DNA of 64,000 nucleotides, from positions 671,130 through 735,129 of the forward strand of contig NZ_CP026498.1 in the NCBI RefSeq assembly GCF_002953255.1, read 5' to 3'. The position numbers were made by a program, and so were the translations under genes. The notes beneath the pieces were generated by a model. It made no database searches. It saw only the letters and a program-made list of their open reading frames with translations, and had not been told where the DNA came from. This document shows, one piece after another, positions 1 through 9,464 of the stretch (position 1 is the first letter of the stretch; each line of letters starts with the position of its first letter). Source of the stretch: Streptomyces sp. CB01881. GTDB lineage: Bacteria > Actinomycetota > Actinomycetes > Streptomycetales > Streptomycetaceae.

Positions 1-2
1 TG

Positions 3-62
3 CGCGGCGAGTCCTCCGGCGACAACGTCGAGGCCAAGCGGCCCGAGCTGACGCCGCTCTGA
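3..62 (+). CDS. C-terminal end of an unidentified protein (partial)
   Basis: The last 19 codons and TGA stop of a gene entering from the left edge. The tail is polar (ESSGDNVEAKRPELTPL) and carries no recognisable motif, so no function can be given. A 14-bp perfect hairpin just downstream (82-121) would serve as its terminator. The frame is inferred from codon GC pattern and the position of that hairpin. Confidence 0.5.
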   Translation, partial: RGESSGDNVEAKRPELTPL

Positions 63-69
63 CGAAGCC

Positions 70-498
70 TCAGTGCCGTGACGGCGCGGGCCCCTTGCGA
101 GAACCGCAGGGGCCCGCGCCGGGCTGACGGACCAGTCCGACCAGCCGGACCGCACCCGCGTGCACCACGGCGGCCAGCGCGGCGCCGACGACGTACCAGA
201 GCAGGTCCGGCGCGTTGAACGTGGAGCCGAGGACCAGCCTGGCGAGCGTGCTGCGGCGGCCCAGTTCGTCGGGCACGCCGGTCAGCTGGAACAGTTCGAC
301 CGCCCAGCTCAGCCCGGCGGCCAGCCCCGCCGCGGGCAGCGGCCGCAGCCGCGGCGCCACGAGCAGCACCAGCGCGTACACCAGCACGGTGTACAGCGCG
401 TCCCCCGCGCACTTGGCGAACTCCCCGCCGGCCACCGCCCGTACGCCGAGCCCGGCCGCCACCGTCAGGACCGCCGCCACCGCGGCCGCGATGCGCAC
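70..498 (-). CDS. DUF2809 family membrane protein
   Basis: A 142-residue protein with about four hydrophobic segments and the family signature around residues 40-110 (KCAGDALYTVLVYALVLLVAP, then WAVELFQLTGVP and FNAPDLLWYVVG). DUF2809 proteins are small integral membrane proteins of unknown function. The GTG at 498 is preferred because GGGGAGG sits about 6 nt upstream; the frame stays open much further but with non-coding composition. The C-terminal dozen residues are encoded by the terminator hairpin and are probably not functionally constrained. It is divergent from the DUF2252 gene at 716. Confidence 0.75.
   Translation of the reverse strand: MRIAAAVAAVLTVAAGLGVRAVAGGEFAKCAGDALYTVLVYALVLLVAPRLRPLPAAGLAAGLSWAVELFQLTGVPDELGRRSTLARLVLGSTFNAPDLLWYVVGAALAAVVHAGAVRLVGLVRQPGAGPCGSRKGPAPSRH
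82..121. terminator. Hairpin terminator between convergent genes
   Basis: A perfect 14-bp inverted repeat (82-95 with 108-121), very GC-rich with a 12-nt loop and no U-tract, as is usual in Streptomyces. It lies 20 nt after the stop of the left-edge gene and inside the 3' end of the convergent DUF2809 gene, so the last codons of that gene double as a terminator arm. Confidence 0.6.
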
Positions 499-715
499 GG
501 TCCGCCTCCCCCGAAGATCATTCACACCGGCCACCCTAAGCGCCCGGCGTCGAGGCGCGTGTCCCGGAACCGCCGCCGCCCGCCCGGCGTCCCTCCCTCC
601 CGACGGGTCGGTCCGGACGCCGGACCGGTGGCCCGGTACCCTGCTGGCCGGCCCGCCGAAGGGCCGGGTCCGCGCAGGTCGCGGACGGGAACGACAGAAG
701 GACGGGGCGGGCGCA

Positions 716-2176
716 GTGACGCAGCTGACCGAAACGGTGGAGGGGTCCGGCCTGCGGGCGGACGCAGGAGAGGACGGCCGGGGGCCGGGGCGCCGGTTCG
801 CCGTGGACGGGTTCGCGCCGCGCCACGACGGCCGCTCCCGCGAGCGCGGCAAGGCGCTGCGCGGGCGCACCCCGCGCGAGCGGCACGCCGAGCTGGCCCT
901 CGCCGGCGACCGGCCGACCGCCGTCGAGGCGATCGAGGCCTCCAACGCCGGCCGCCTCACCGACCTGGTGCCGATCCGGCTCGGCCGGATGGCGGCCACC
1001 CCGTTCGCGTTCCTGCGCGGCTCGGCCGGCCTGATGGCCGCCGACCTCGCGACCACCCCGGCCACCGGGATCACCGCCCAGCTCTGCGGTGACGCGCACG
1101 CCGCCAACTTCGGCCTCTACGGCGACGCCCGCGGCCGGCTGGTCATGGACATCAACGACTTCGACGAGACCGTGCCCGGCCCGTGGGAGTGGGACCTCAA
1201 GCGGCTCGCCGCCAGCCTGGTGCTGGCCGGCCGGGAGATCGGCGCCGACGAGACGACCGCCCGCCGGGCCGCCTTCGACGCGGCCGGCTCGTACCGGCGG
1301 ACCATGCGCACGCTGGCCAAGCTGCCCGTGCTGGACGCCTGGAACGCCGTCGCCGACGACCAGCTGGTCTCCTTCGCCCAGGCGCACGACCTGGCCGAGG
1401 CGCTCCAGAAGGTCGGTGCCAAGGCCCTCGGCAACACCGGCGCCAGGTTCGCCGCCAAGTCGACCGTCCGCACGGAGGACGGCGGGTGGCGGTTCACGGC
1501 CGCTCCCCCGGTGCTCAGCGAGGTGCCGGACGCGACGGCCGGCGCGGTGGCCGCGTCGCTCGGCCCGTACGTGCGGACGGTACCCGCCGAACTGCACCCG
1601 CTGCTCTCCCGCTACCAGGTGCAGGACGTGGCGTTCCGCGTCGTCGGCACCGGCAGCGTCGGCACCCGTTCGTACGTCGTCCTGCTCACCGACCACCGCG
1701 AGCAGGCGCTCGTGCTCCAGGTGAAGGAGGCGCGCCCGTCGGTGCTGCTGCCCCACCTGGCCCGCGCGGGCTTCCCGGTCACGGAGCCGGCCCAGGACGC
1801 CCACGAAGGCCGCCGGGTGGTGCTCGGCCAGAAGCGCATGCAGGTGGTCAGCGACACCCTGCTCGGCTGGACCACGGTGGACAAACTGCCCTACCAGGTC
1901 CGGCAGTTCCGCAACCGCAAGGGCAGCGTGGACCCGGCGGCACTGCTCCCCGGCCAGCTCGACGACTACGCGCGGATCACCGGCGCCCTGCTGGCCCGGG
2001 CCCACGCGCACACCGCCGACCCCGGCCTCATCACCGGCTACTGCGGCAAGAACGAGGCGCTGGACGAGGCGGTCGCCGCCTTCGCGGTGGCGTACGCGGA
2101 CCGCACCGAGGCGGACCACGCCGACCTGCTCGCCGCCATACGGGCGGGCCGGCTCCCGGCCGAGCACGGCGTCTGA
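716..2176 (+). CDS. DUF2252 domain-containing protein
   Basis: A 486-residue protein with the kinase-like fold signature of DUF2252: CGDAHAANFG (about residues 123-132) followed by DINDFDE (about 146-152), resembling the catalytic and metal-binding loops of aminoglycoside phosphotransferase-type kinases. Its length matches the family (about 430-480). The GTG start at 716 is preceded by AGAAGGA. Substrate and physiological role are unknown. It stands alone on this strand and converges with the alpha/beta hydrolase gene only 7 nt away, with no obvious hairpin between them. Confidence 0.85.
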   Translation: MTQLTETVEGSGLRADAGEDGRGPGRRFAVDGFAPRHDGRSRERGKALRGRTPRERHAELALAGDRPTAVEAIEASNAGRLTDLVPIRLGRMAATPFAFLRGSAGLMAADLATTPATGITAQLCGDAHAANFGLYGDARGRLVMDINDFDETVPGPWEWDLKRLAASLVLAGREIGADETTARRAAFDAAGSYRRTMRTLAKLPVLDAWNAVADDQLVSFAQAHDLAEALQKVGAKALGNTGARFAAKSTVRTEDGGWRFTAAPPVLSEVPDATAGAVAASLGPYVRTVPAELHPLLSRYQVQDVAFRVVGTGSVGTRSYVVLLTDHREQALVLQVKEARPSVLLPHLARAGFPVTEPAQDAHEGRRVVLGQKRMQVVSDTLLGWTTVDKLPYQVRQFRNRKGSVDPAALLPGQLDDYARITGALLARAHAHTADPGLITGYCGKNEALDEAVAAFAVAYADRTEADHADLLAAIRAGRLPAEHGV

Positions 2177-2183
2177 CGGCCGG

Positions 2184-2891
2184 TCACCGCGGGCCGGCGG
2201 GGTCCAGGAACGGCGCGACCGCCGCGACGAACTCCGCCGGCCGGGCGCGGTGCACCAGGTGCCCGGCCCCGATGGTGACCACCTGGCAGTCCGGGATCCG
2301 CTCGGCCATCTCCGCGATCCGGTCCTGCGGCACGTGGCTGGCCGGGCCGCCCGCCACCACCAGGGTGGGCGCCGTGATGGCCGCCATCCGCTCCAGCCAG
2401 ACCGGCTCCGGGGTGTCGATCTGCCGCTTGACCGCCTGAACCACCGCCCAGTCGAAGTCCACCGGCCCGTCGGGCGCCGCGGCCACCGGGGCCGCCGGCC
2501 GCGGGTGGGGGGCCGGGACGTCCTCCAGCACCAGCCGGCCGATCCGCCCGGGGTGCTCCTGCGCGAGCAGGTAGGCCACCACGCCGCCCATCGAGTGGCC
2601 GGCCAGGTCGACCCGGTCCAGCCCCAGCGCGTCCAGGAAGCCCAGGACGTCGTCCCGCATGAGCTCCAGGCCGTACCGGCCGGGCCGGCCGCTGTCGCCG
2701 TGGCCGCGCAGATCGAGCGCGTGGACGTGGTGGTGCGGCGCGAGGCCGGGCAGGACCACGTCCCAGTCGGCGGCCCGCTCGCCGAGCGCGTGCAGCAGCA
2801 CCAGCGGCGGGCCGCCGGGCCTGCCGCTCTCCCGGCAGGCGAGGGCGACGTCCGGCAGCTCCACGATCCGATGCGCAGTCATAGCGGTCAC
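2184..2891 (-). CDS. Alpha/beta hydrolase
   Basis: A 235-residue cytoplasmic hydrolase of the alpha/beta fold. Visible features are the oxyanion-loop region LLHALGERAADW (about 32-43), DLRGHGDSGRPGRY (about 60-73), nucleophile elbow GHSMGG with Ser100, and the catalytic His near residue 211 (GAGHLVH). This arrangement is typical of esterases, lactonases and haloperoxidase-like enzymes; the substrate cannot be read from sequence. No signal peptide is seen. A second in-frame Met lies three codons in, so the start is uncertain by a few residues. Confidence 0.85.
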   Translation of the reverse strand: MTAMTAHRIVELPDVALACRESGRPGGPPLVLLHALGERAADWDVVLPGLAPHHHVHALDLRGHGDSGRPGRYGLELMRDDVLGFLDALGLDRVDLAGHSMGGVVAYLLAQEHPGRIGRLVLEDVPAPHPRPAAPVAAAPDGPVDFDWAVVQAVKRQIDTPEPVWLERMAAITAPTLVVAGGPASHVPQDRIAEMAERIPDCQVVTIGAGHLVHRARPAEFVAAVAPFLDPAGPR

Positions 2892-2957
2892 CGTATGCCG
2901 CAGCCGCCACCCGCGGACGATCCGTTCGCCCAGCGCTCAACGACCCGCCGCCGCGCG

Positions 2958-4490
2958 CTACTGCTGCGCCCGCGCCCCGGTCGGCCCGGGCCCGACCGCG
3001 GCCTCACGGTCACCCCGCGCCCCCGGACCGGCCTCGGCACCGGCATCGGCCTCGGCCTCCCGGCCCGCCCCCGCCCGGCCCGCGCACACCGACGCCAGCA
3101 CCGCCAGCCCGGCCACCGCCGCACAGACCGCACTCGCGTACGTGTACGCCGCCCGGTGCCCGCCGCCGCCCCCGGTGGCGCGCAGGTAGACGCCGGAGAG
3201 CGCCGAGATGGACACCGCCGCCGCGATCCGCTGCGCCATCTGCAGGATCGCCCCGCTCACCCCGGCCGCCTCGGCGGGCGCGTGGCGCAGCACGTACGCC
3301 TGGTTGGTCGCCCCCATCACGCCCACGGCGGCGCCCCCGGCCAGTTGCAGCGCGGCCAGCAGCCACGGCAGCGCACCGGCCGGCCCCCAGTGCACGACCA
3401 GCCCGCCGGCGAGCATCACCAGGGCCGAACCGGTCATGCCCGCGGTGACGGTCCGGCGGCCGAAGCGCTGCACCACCCGCCAGGCGAGCGCGGAGGCGAC
3501 CCCCATCGACACCGCCGAGGGCAGCGAGACCAGCGCCGCGCCCATCGGGGAGAGCCCGAGGCCGTCCTGCAGGAACATCGCCAGCACCAGCCCGGCCGCG
3601 AGCGAGGAGCCGAACTGCGCCATCGCCACCGCCGTCCCCAGCGCGTAGGGCGCGGACCGGGTGAGCGCCGGGTGGATCAGCGGGTGGCCGCCGGCCCGGG
3701 CGTAGCGACGCTGCCACCCGACGAGCATGCCGAGCAGCAGGCAGTCACCGGCCGCGAAGGCCAGCCAGCCGGCCCAGCCGGGCGGCTGGACGAAGGGCAG
3801 CATCAGCGTCAGGGTCAGCGCGCCGACCAGCAGCAGCCCGACCAGGTCGAGGTCGGCGTGCCGGGCGCTCGGGCGCGGCCGTGGCAGGTGGCGGGCGGCC
3901 AGGACGACGGTCGCCAGCCCGAAGGGCACGTTGAGCAGGAACGTCAGCCGCCAGCCGTGCTCCGGCCCGAACGCGGCCAGCACCGCACCGCCGACCGGCG
4001 GCCCGAGTGCGAAGGCGAGCCCGCCGGTGACGGCGTACATGCCGAGCGCCCGCGCCCGCAGCTGGCCGCTGAAGACGTCCTGGATCGTGCCGATCATCTG
4101 CGAGTTGACCAGTCCGGCCCCCGCGCCCTGGAGCAGCCGCGCCGCGACCAGGACCCACGGTTCGGTGGCGGTCGCCGAGAGCAGGCTCACGGCGGTGAAC
4201 AGCGCAAGACCGGTGACGAAGAACCACTTGCGGCCCCGGACGTCCCCGAGCCGCCCGCCGGGCACCAGCGCCAGCCCGAAGGCGAGCGAGTAGCCGGCCA
4301 CGATCCACTGCAGGTGGGCCGGCTGGGCGTGCAGGCTCTCGCGCAGGGCGGGGATCGAGGTGTTGAGCACGGACTGGTCGAGCAGCGTGGTGAACCCGCC
4401 CGCGACGCAGACCAGCAGGACCCGGCGCCCCGCCGCGTCGAACCGCTCCCGGGGCGCCTCGGCTATCGGGCCGGCGGAGGACCGCTTCAC
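2958..4490 (-). CDS. MFS transporter, DHA2 (14-TMS) drug efflux family
   Basis: A 510-residue polytopic membrane protein with roughly 14 hydrophobic helices and the DHA2 motifs LDQSVLNTSIPAL (helix 1), GGRLGDVRGRKWFFVTG (motif A, loop 2-3) and ALGPPVGGAVLAAFG (motif C). These are typical of proton-driven drug/proton antiporters. The GTG at 4490 overlaps the TGA of the upstream HTH-cupin gene by 4 nt (GTGA), so the two are translationally coupled and the regulator probably controls the pump. The C-terminal tail is a 30-residue Arg/Ala/Gly stretch. The exported compound is unknown. Confidence 0.88.
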   Translation of the reverse strand: MKRSSAGPIAEAPRERFDAAGRRVLLVCVAGGFTTLLDQSVLNTSIPALRESLHAQPAHLQWIVAGYSLAFGLALVPGGRLGDVRGRKWFFVTGLALFTAVSLLSATATEPWVLVAARLLQGAGAGLVNSQMIGTIQDVFSGQLRARALGMYAVTGGLAFALGPPVGGAVLAAFGPEHGWRLTFLLNVPFGLATVVLAARHLPRPRPSARHADLDLVGLLLVGALTLTLMLPFVQPPGWAGWLAFAAGDCLLLGMLVGWQRRYARAGGHPLIHPALTRSAPYALGTAVAMAQFGSSLAAGLVLAMFLQDGLGLSPMGAALVSLPSAVSMGVASALAWRVVQRFGRRTVTAGMTGSALVMLAGGLVVHWGPAGALPWLLAALQLAGGAAVGVMGATNQAYVLRHAPAEAAGVSGAILQMAQRIAAAVSISALSGVYLRATGGGGGHRAAYTYASAVCAAVAGLAVLASVCAGRAGAGREAEADAGAEAGPGARGDREAAVGPGPTGARAQQ

Positions 4491-5050
4491 GGTGCCACCA
4501 CCACCAGCACGTACCTGGCCTCTTCGGGGCCCGGACACCGGAAGCGGGTGCTCTCGGCGACGAAGCGCAGGCAGTCACCGGCTGCGAGGAGTTGCGGCTC
4601 CCCGTCGACGGTCAGCTCCAGGCCGCCCGCCGTCAACCACAGGTGGTGCTCCAGCCCGGGCACGGACGGCCGGTCGTACGCGATGTCGGCCCCCGCCGGC
4701 AGTCGGCCCTCGATGACCTCGGCCCGCAGCGAGCCGTGCGGCGGCGACACCGCCCGTCGGACGAACCCGGTCTCCTCGTCGCGCCAGACCGCCTGGTCCG
4801 CGGCCCGCACCAACCGCGCCGGCGCCGGCTCGACCTCGGCCAGCAGCCGCGACATCGTCCGCCCGTACACCGCGCAGAGCCGCCCCAGCAGCGCCGCCGT
4901 CGGGCTCACCTCCGCCCGCTCCACCCGCGACAGCGTCGACCGGCTCACCTCCGCCCGCCGCGCCAACTCCTCCAACGTCCACCCGCGTTCGAGCCGCAGC
5001 TCGGCGAGGCGCGAAGCCAGTCGCTCGTCGGCGACCGTGTCGATTCCCAT
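4487..5050 (-). CDS. XRE-family regulator with C-terminal cupin domain
   Basis: A 187-residue DNA-binding protein. Residues about 8-65 form an XRE-type helix-turn-helix (LRLERGWTLEELARRAEVSR, then STLSRVERAEVSPTAALLGRL). Residues about 110-185 are a cupin (LEHHLWLTAGGLELTVDG, then LLAAGDCLRFVAESTRFRCP). Such HTH-cupin proteins are one-component, ligand-responsive regulators. The ATG at 5050 begins just before the HTH. It is the first gene of a two-gene operon with the DHA2 pump (4-nt overlap), so it is a candidate local repressor of efflux; ligand unknown. Confidence 0.85.
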   Translation of the reverse strand: MGIDTVADERLASRLAELRLERGWTLEELARRAEVSRSTLSRVERAEVSPTAALLGRLCAVYGRTMSRLLAEVEPAPARLVRAADQAVWRDEETGFVRRAVSPPHGSLRAEVIEGRLPAGADIAYDRPSVPGLEHHLWLTAGGLELTVDGEPQLLAAGDCLRFVAESTRFRCPGPEEARYVLVVVAP

Positions 5051-5121
5051 ATTCGCGATGCTATCCCGGATGTGGGACCGGACGGCCGGACCCGACAGCC
5101 GGGGCGGGGCCGAACCGGTCC

Positions 5122-5180
5122 TGGCCGGGGCGGGGCGGGCCAGTCGTGGCCGGGGCGGGGCGGGCCAGTCGTGGCCGGGA
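5122..5180. repeat. 25-bp tandem repeat, about 2.3 copies
   Basis: Two exact copies of a 25-bp unit (5122-5146 and 5147-5171), then a partial diverged third. Each unit carries an inverted TGGCC...GGCCA pair. It lies in the 318-bp intergenic region between the HTH-cupin gene and the YCII/ECF42 operon, upstream of both divergent genes. It could be replication-slippage debris or a binding array; nothing else is recognisable in this gap. Confidence 0.7.
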
Positions 5181-5368
5181 CGGGGGCGGGGGCAGCCGGC
5201 GTCGACCCCGCCGGCCGGGCGGTCGTGGGGGCACCCTCGGCCCGGTGCACCCGCGCGTCGACGATCGCCGGAAGAATTCCCGGACGAGGATGTCGAGAAC
5301 CCGTGGGCGGCTCCGTCCCAGGGGTGGAAGCGGCCAGAACGGGCCGCACGACACCGAGGAGAAACACG

Positions 5369-5776
5369 ATGGCCAAGTACCTGCTGCTGAAGCACTACCG
5401 CGGCGCCCCGGCCCCGGTCAACGACGTGCCCATGGACCGGTGGACGCCGGAGGAGATCTCGGCACACATGCAGTACATGAACGACTTCGCGGCCCGGCTG
5501 GAGGGGACCGGCGAGTTCGTCGACGGTCAGGCGCTCGCCCCCGAGGGCACCTGGGTCAGGTACGACGGCGAGGGCCGCCCGCCGGTCACCGACGGCCCCT
5601 TCGCCGAGACCAAGGACCTCATCGCCGGCTGGATGGTGATCGACGTCGACGGCTACGAGCGCGCCGTCGAGCTGGCCGGGGAACTGTCGGCCGCGCCCGG
5701 AGCGGGCGGGAAGCCGATCCACGAGTGGCTCGAACTGCGCCCGTTCCTGACCGCGCCGCCCACCATCACGGAGTGA
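5369..5776 (+). CDS. YCII-related (DGPF domain) protein
   Basis: A 135-residue protein of the YCII/DGPF superfamily: MAKYLLLKHYRG at the start, the hallmark TDGPFAETKDLIAGWMVIDVD around residues 73-93, and a C-terminal PIHEWLELRPF strand. DGPF proteins are ferredoxin-fold dimers of unclear biochemistry that are consistently encoded next to ECF42 sigma factors, as here: the sigma gene starts 8 nt after this stop. The ATG is preceded by GAGGAGAAA. It probably acts in the same signalling or output pathway as the sigma factor. Confidence 0.88.
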   Translation: MAKYLLLKHYRGAPAPVNDVPMDRWTPEEISAHMQYMNDFAARLEGTGEFVDGQALAPEGTWVRYDGEGRPPVTDGPFAETKDLIAGWMVIDVDGYERAVELAGELSAAPGAGGKPIHEWLELRPFLTAPPTITE

Positions 5777-5784
5777 CCCCAGCC

Positions 5785-6930
<1,146 letters not shown>

Positions 6931-6969
6931 CGGACCGCCCGCAGATCCTCCGTGGTGCGACGGTCCGGC

Positions 6970-7112
6970 AGCGCGGGCACCACCTTGCCCGGCTCGATCC
7001 GCTCCGGTGGCTCGGTCTCCCAGCACCCGTGCTGGAGGTAGTGGTCGGTCAGGATCAGCGGCAGGTCGCTGTTGTTGGTCAGGACCACCGAGGTGCTGCG
7101 GAAATCCGCCAC
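6970..7112 (-). pseudogene. Aegerolysin-like N-terminal fragment (remnant)
   Basis: From a GTG at 7112 about 45 residues read VVLTNNSDLPLILTDHYLQH then GCWETEPPERIEPG. This matches the start of bacterial aegerolysin/ET79-type proteins (TNNS..L.L......HG.W...PP..I.PG), small beta-sandwich proteins that bind lipid membranes. The rest of the domain is absent: the frame runs into the antisense of the sigma factor gene with non-coding composition. It is therefore a truncated relic, placed out of frame behind the broken CHAT gene. The family assignment rests on a short stretch. Confidence 0.5.
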
Positions 7113-7890
7113 GACAAGGGCGGAGGCCGGCGCCGGGGCCGGTGAGGACCGTGGAGTCCTGGTGAGCCCTGGCGGCAGCCGCCACCTCGCAGGCGACCAG
7201 CGGAAGTTCGGGCCCCGTCACGGGCGTGGGTTCGGCGACGGCGAGCAGCCGGCCGAGGCCGAGACGGCCGTCGCGGGCGAGGCTGTCGCGCAACTGCCGG
7301 GCGGCGAGCAGCGCCTGGGCACTCGGTGCGTAGGCGATCGTGGTCAGGTCCAGCAGGTGCCGTCGCGCGTCGTCCGGGCCGACGGGCTCCCAGGCCGCGT
7401 GCAGCGGGAGCAGACCGAGCCGGCCGCACGGGACGAGGACAGCCTGCCGGGGCCTGATGGCGGCGTACAACGGTGCAACGACGATCTCCCACAGACGGCG
7501 GCAGACCCGGTCGAGGGTCTCCCGCCACCGGCCGGGGTCGGCCGCCCGCTCGGCCTTTGCCGACAGGTACTCGGCGACCAGGCCGTCCACCGCCGCCTCG
7601 GTCAGCAACGGCAGGTCGACACCGGCCCGGTACGGGCCGTCCGCGATCAGCGCGGTACCGCCGACCAAGGCCGGCGCCAGGTAGACGATCGGAGCGTCCG
7701 AGGCGGCCGCGGACACGGTGGCTGGCCCGGACTGCCGCAGGAAGTCCTGGTGGCCGGGCAGGTCGCGGACGGCGTCGATCGCTTCGTCGAGTTCGCGCTT
7801 GGCGGCGCGGCGGTGCGCCGCGGCTTCTTCGTCCAGGCCCAGTTCCGTGCGGAAGTCGGTCCCCGGCAAACCAAGTTGGTCGTATGTCAC
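7079..7890 (-). pseudogene. CHAT-domain protein, truncated before the catalytic dyad
   Basis: From a GTG at 7890 (GGGGAG upstream) about 255 residues read as the first part of a CHAT (caspase HetF-associated with TPRs) protease: LWEIVVAPLYAAIRP, QAVLVPCGRLGLLPLHAAW, ARRHLLDLTTIAYAPSAQAL and STVLTGPGA. Normally a FACHG-type catalytic His and a downstream Cys follow; here similarity stops after TGPGA and the reading continues as noise fused out of frame to an aegerolysin-like fragment. Both catalytic residues are missing, so no protease activity is expected. The 3' half was most likely deleted. Confidence 0.65.
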
Positions 7891-7959
7891 GCCACTCCCC
7901 ACCCGGTGACGACGGTGCGGGGAAACCCGCAACCTCCCGTGCGGACGAGAGTAGCAACG

Positions 7960-8799
7960 AACCCAGCGGCCCGAGCGGGATCAGTACGGAAGCTTCGTGC
8001 GGTGCGGGCGAACCGCGTTGCGGTGCACGGCATCAACGCCGGGCCCGACCGATCGCGAGGGCCTGGTCGTCTCCCTTCGAGATTCGCGACCTGCTTGACG
8101 CGGTGCATTCCGAAGCTCGTTGACGGGGCGTCTGATTCCTTCACGGAGCCACGTCCCGGCGTACCTTCATCGCCGCGCGGCCGGAAGCGCGTGAGTTCGC
8201 AGATTCCTGGACGCCCCTGATGGGGACCCCCACGGGGGTGGCTGCCTTCTTCGACGTCCAGCGGCGGGTTCCATACGGTGCCAGCATCATACGGCGAATC
8301 CCTGTTCTCCTTCATGCAGGAGGACAGGGCTTCGCGTCAGTTGAATCGATCGAGCTGCTGAAGGAGTCAGGCGCAGCTCATGTCGACCGGAGCGGCATCC
8401 GGACCGATCCGGGTGCAGGTGTGCTGCGGGGCTTTCAGGTCGGAGACAGAGCCTTGCCAGACGGTGGCCTGCCAGAGGGCCTCCAGCCCACCGGAATTCT
8501 CCTTGAGGCGCGGATAGCGCAGGACTTCCCAGGAAGGGAACCTGTCCTTTTGCGCCCTGCTGTCGAAGCCGGTGAATTTCCCCCGGAGAGCGAGGCGTTG
8601 ACGCCGCATGCGACAGCAGGGATGAGCGCGATCAGCGGGCCGGACGCCGGCTGTGGATCAGTCACAACGAGACCCCGGGGGAACGCCGGCCTTGGAGTGA
8701 GGCATTTGGGGGTGTTCCGTGCAGGCTGGTGGAGGGACGCCGGGATGTGTCGGCAGCCGGGGGCGCGTCGACCGCCCGGCGGGCACAGTCGGACAGGAC
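7960..8799. other. Gene-poor region, probable IS200/IS605-type relic on the + strand
   Basis: This stretch of about 840 bp has lower GC and more mixed codon composition than its surroundings, and no frame reads as a convincing gene. Two minus-strand frames (about 140 codons to 8315 and 80 codons at 8367-8609) are open but unlike any family I know. A hairpin at 8300-8329 followed by TTCGCGTCAGTT looks like the right end of a TnpB-type element, which suggests that the upstream part is a decayed tnpB 3' region. Short palindromes also occur at 8227-8240 and 8394-8415. Confidence 0.4.
8300..8329 (+). repeat. 12-bp stem-loop, putative IS200/IS605 right-end hairpin
   Basis: Positions 8300-8311 pair with 8318-8329 over 12 bp (one G-T pair) around a TCATGC loop. 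The context (CCCTGT stem, then CTTCGCGTCAGTT) resembles the subterminal right-end hairpin found downstream of actinobacterial tnpB genes, including the one at 12730-12749 in this window. No U-tract follows, which argues against a simple terminator. Confidence 0.45.
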
Positions 8800-9429
8800 C
8801 TACGAACGGCGGGCCAGCAGGTGGGCGTCGAGGAAGCCCCGTTCGGAGGCCGGGTCGTGGAGCAGGCGGGCGAAGGGAACGAGCCCGGCGTCGGCCAGCA
8901 GTCTGGCGAGGCGGTCCACCGGCCAGCTGTAGGCAGGCGTCACTTTGTGGTCGAATCGGACCGGCTCCGGTCCGTCGGCCCCGAAGAATGAGACCAGGAG
9001 CAGGCCGCCCGGTGCCAGGACGCGCACCTGCTCGGTGAGCAGCTCCGGCAGTTCCCCCGGCGGGGTGTGGATCATCGAGTAGTGGGCCAGCACGCCACCG
9101 AGCGCGCCGTCCTCGACCGGCAGGGACTCCATCCGCGCCTCCTGGAAGCGCAGCGCCGGATGGGCCCGCCGGGCGTGGTCGACCATGCCCGGGGAGAGGT
9201 CGAGCCCGAAGGCGTCCAGGCCCAGTTCGTGCAGCATGGCTGTCAGATGTCCGGGCCCGCACCCGACGTCCGCCGCCCGCGGGTTGCCCGTCGCGCGCAC
9301 CAGTTCGGCGAAGGTGCCGATCATGGCCCGGGCGAACGGCCGCCCCTCCAGCCGGTCTGCGAACAGCGACGCGTACAGCTCGACGACCCCGTCGTAGGCC
9401 GCCCTGGTCTCGTCCTGATGATCCGCCAC
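8800..9429 (-). CDS. Class I SAM-dependent methyltransferase
   Basis: A 209-residue methyltransferase with motif I VGCGPGHLTAMLHELG (about residues 57-72), FGLDLSPGMVDHARRAHP (motif II region), ESLPVEDGALGGVLAHYSMIH and VLAPGGLLLVSFFG. The fold is of the ubiE/methyltransf_11 type acting on a small molecule. The GTG at 9429 (VADHQDETRAAYDGVVELYA) is chosen because family members begin shortly before TR..YD..A..Y; the frame is open further upstream. It is transcribed away from the IS5-type relic 35 bp upstream. Substrate unknown. Confidence 0.85.
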   Translation of the reverse strand: MADHQDETRAAYDGVVELYASLFADRLEGRPFARAMIGTFAELVRATGNPRAADVGCGPGHLTAMLHELGLDAFGLDLSPGMVDHARRAHPALRFQEARMESLPVEDGALGGVLAHYSMIHTPPGELPELLTEQVRVLAPGGLLLVSFFGADGPEPVRFDHKVTPAYSWPVDRLARLLADAGLVPFARLLHDPASERGFLDAHLLARRS

Positions 9430-9464
9430 AGGAAGGACTCTAGGCCGGTCCGACAATTGATCTC

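Noticed and set aside
2250..5390. A plus-strand open frame of over 1000 codons across the MFS and HTH-cupin genes
   Set aside because: It is antisense to two well-supported genes, Arg/Gly/Pro-rich, and open only because of GC content.
8367..8609. A minus-strand 80-codon frame (MRRQRLALRGKFTGF...)
   Set aside because: No ribosome binding site, no similarity I recognise, and located in a region of relic DNA.
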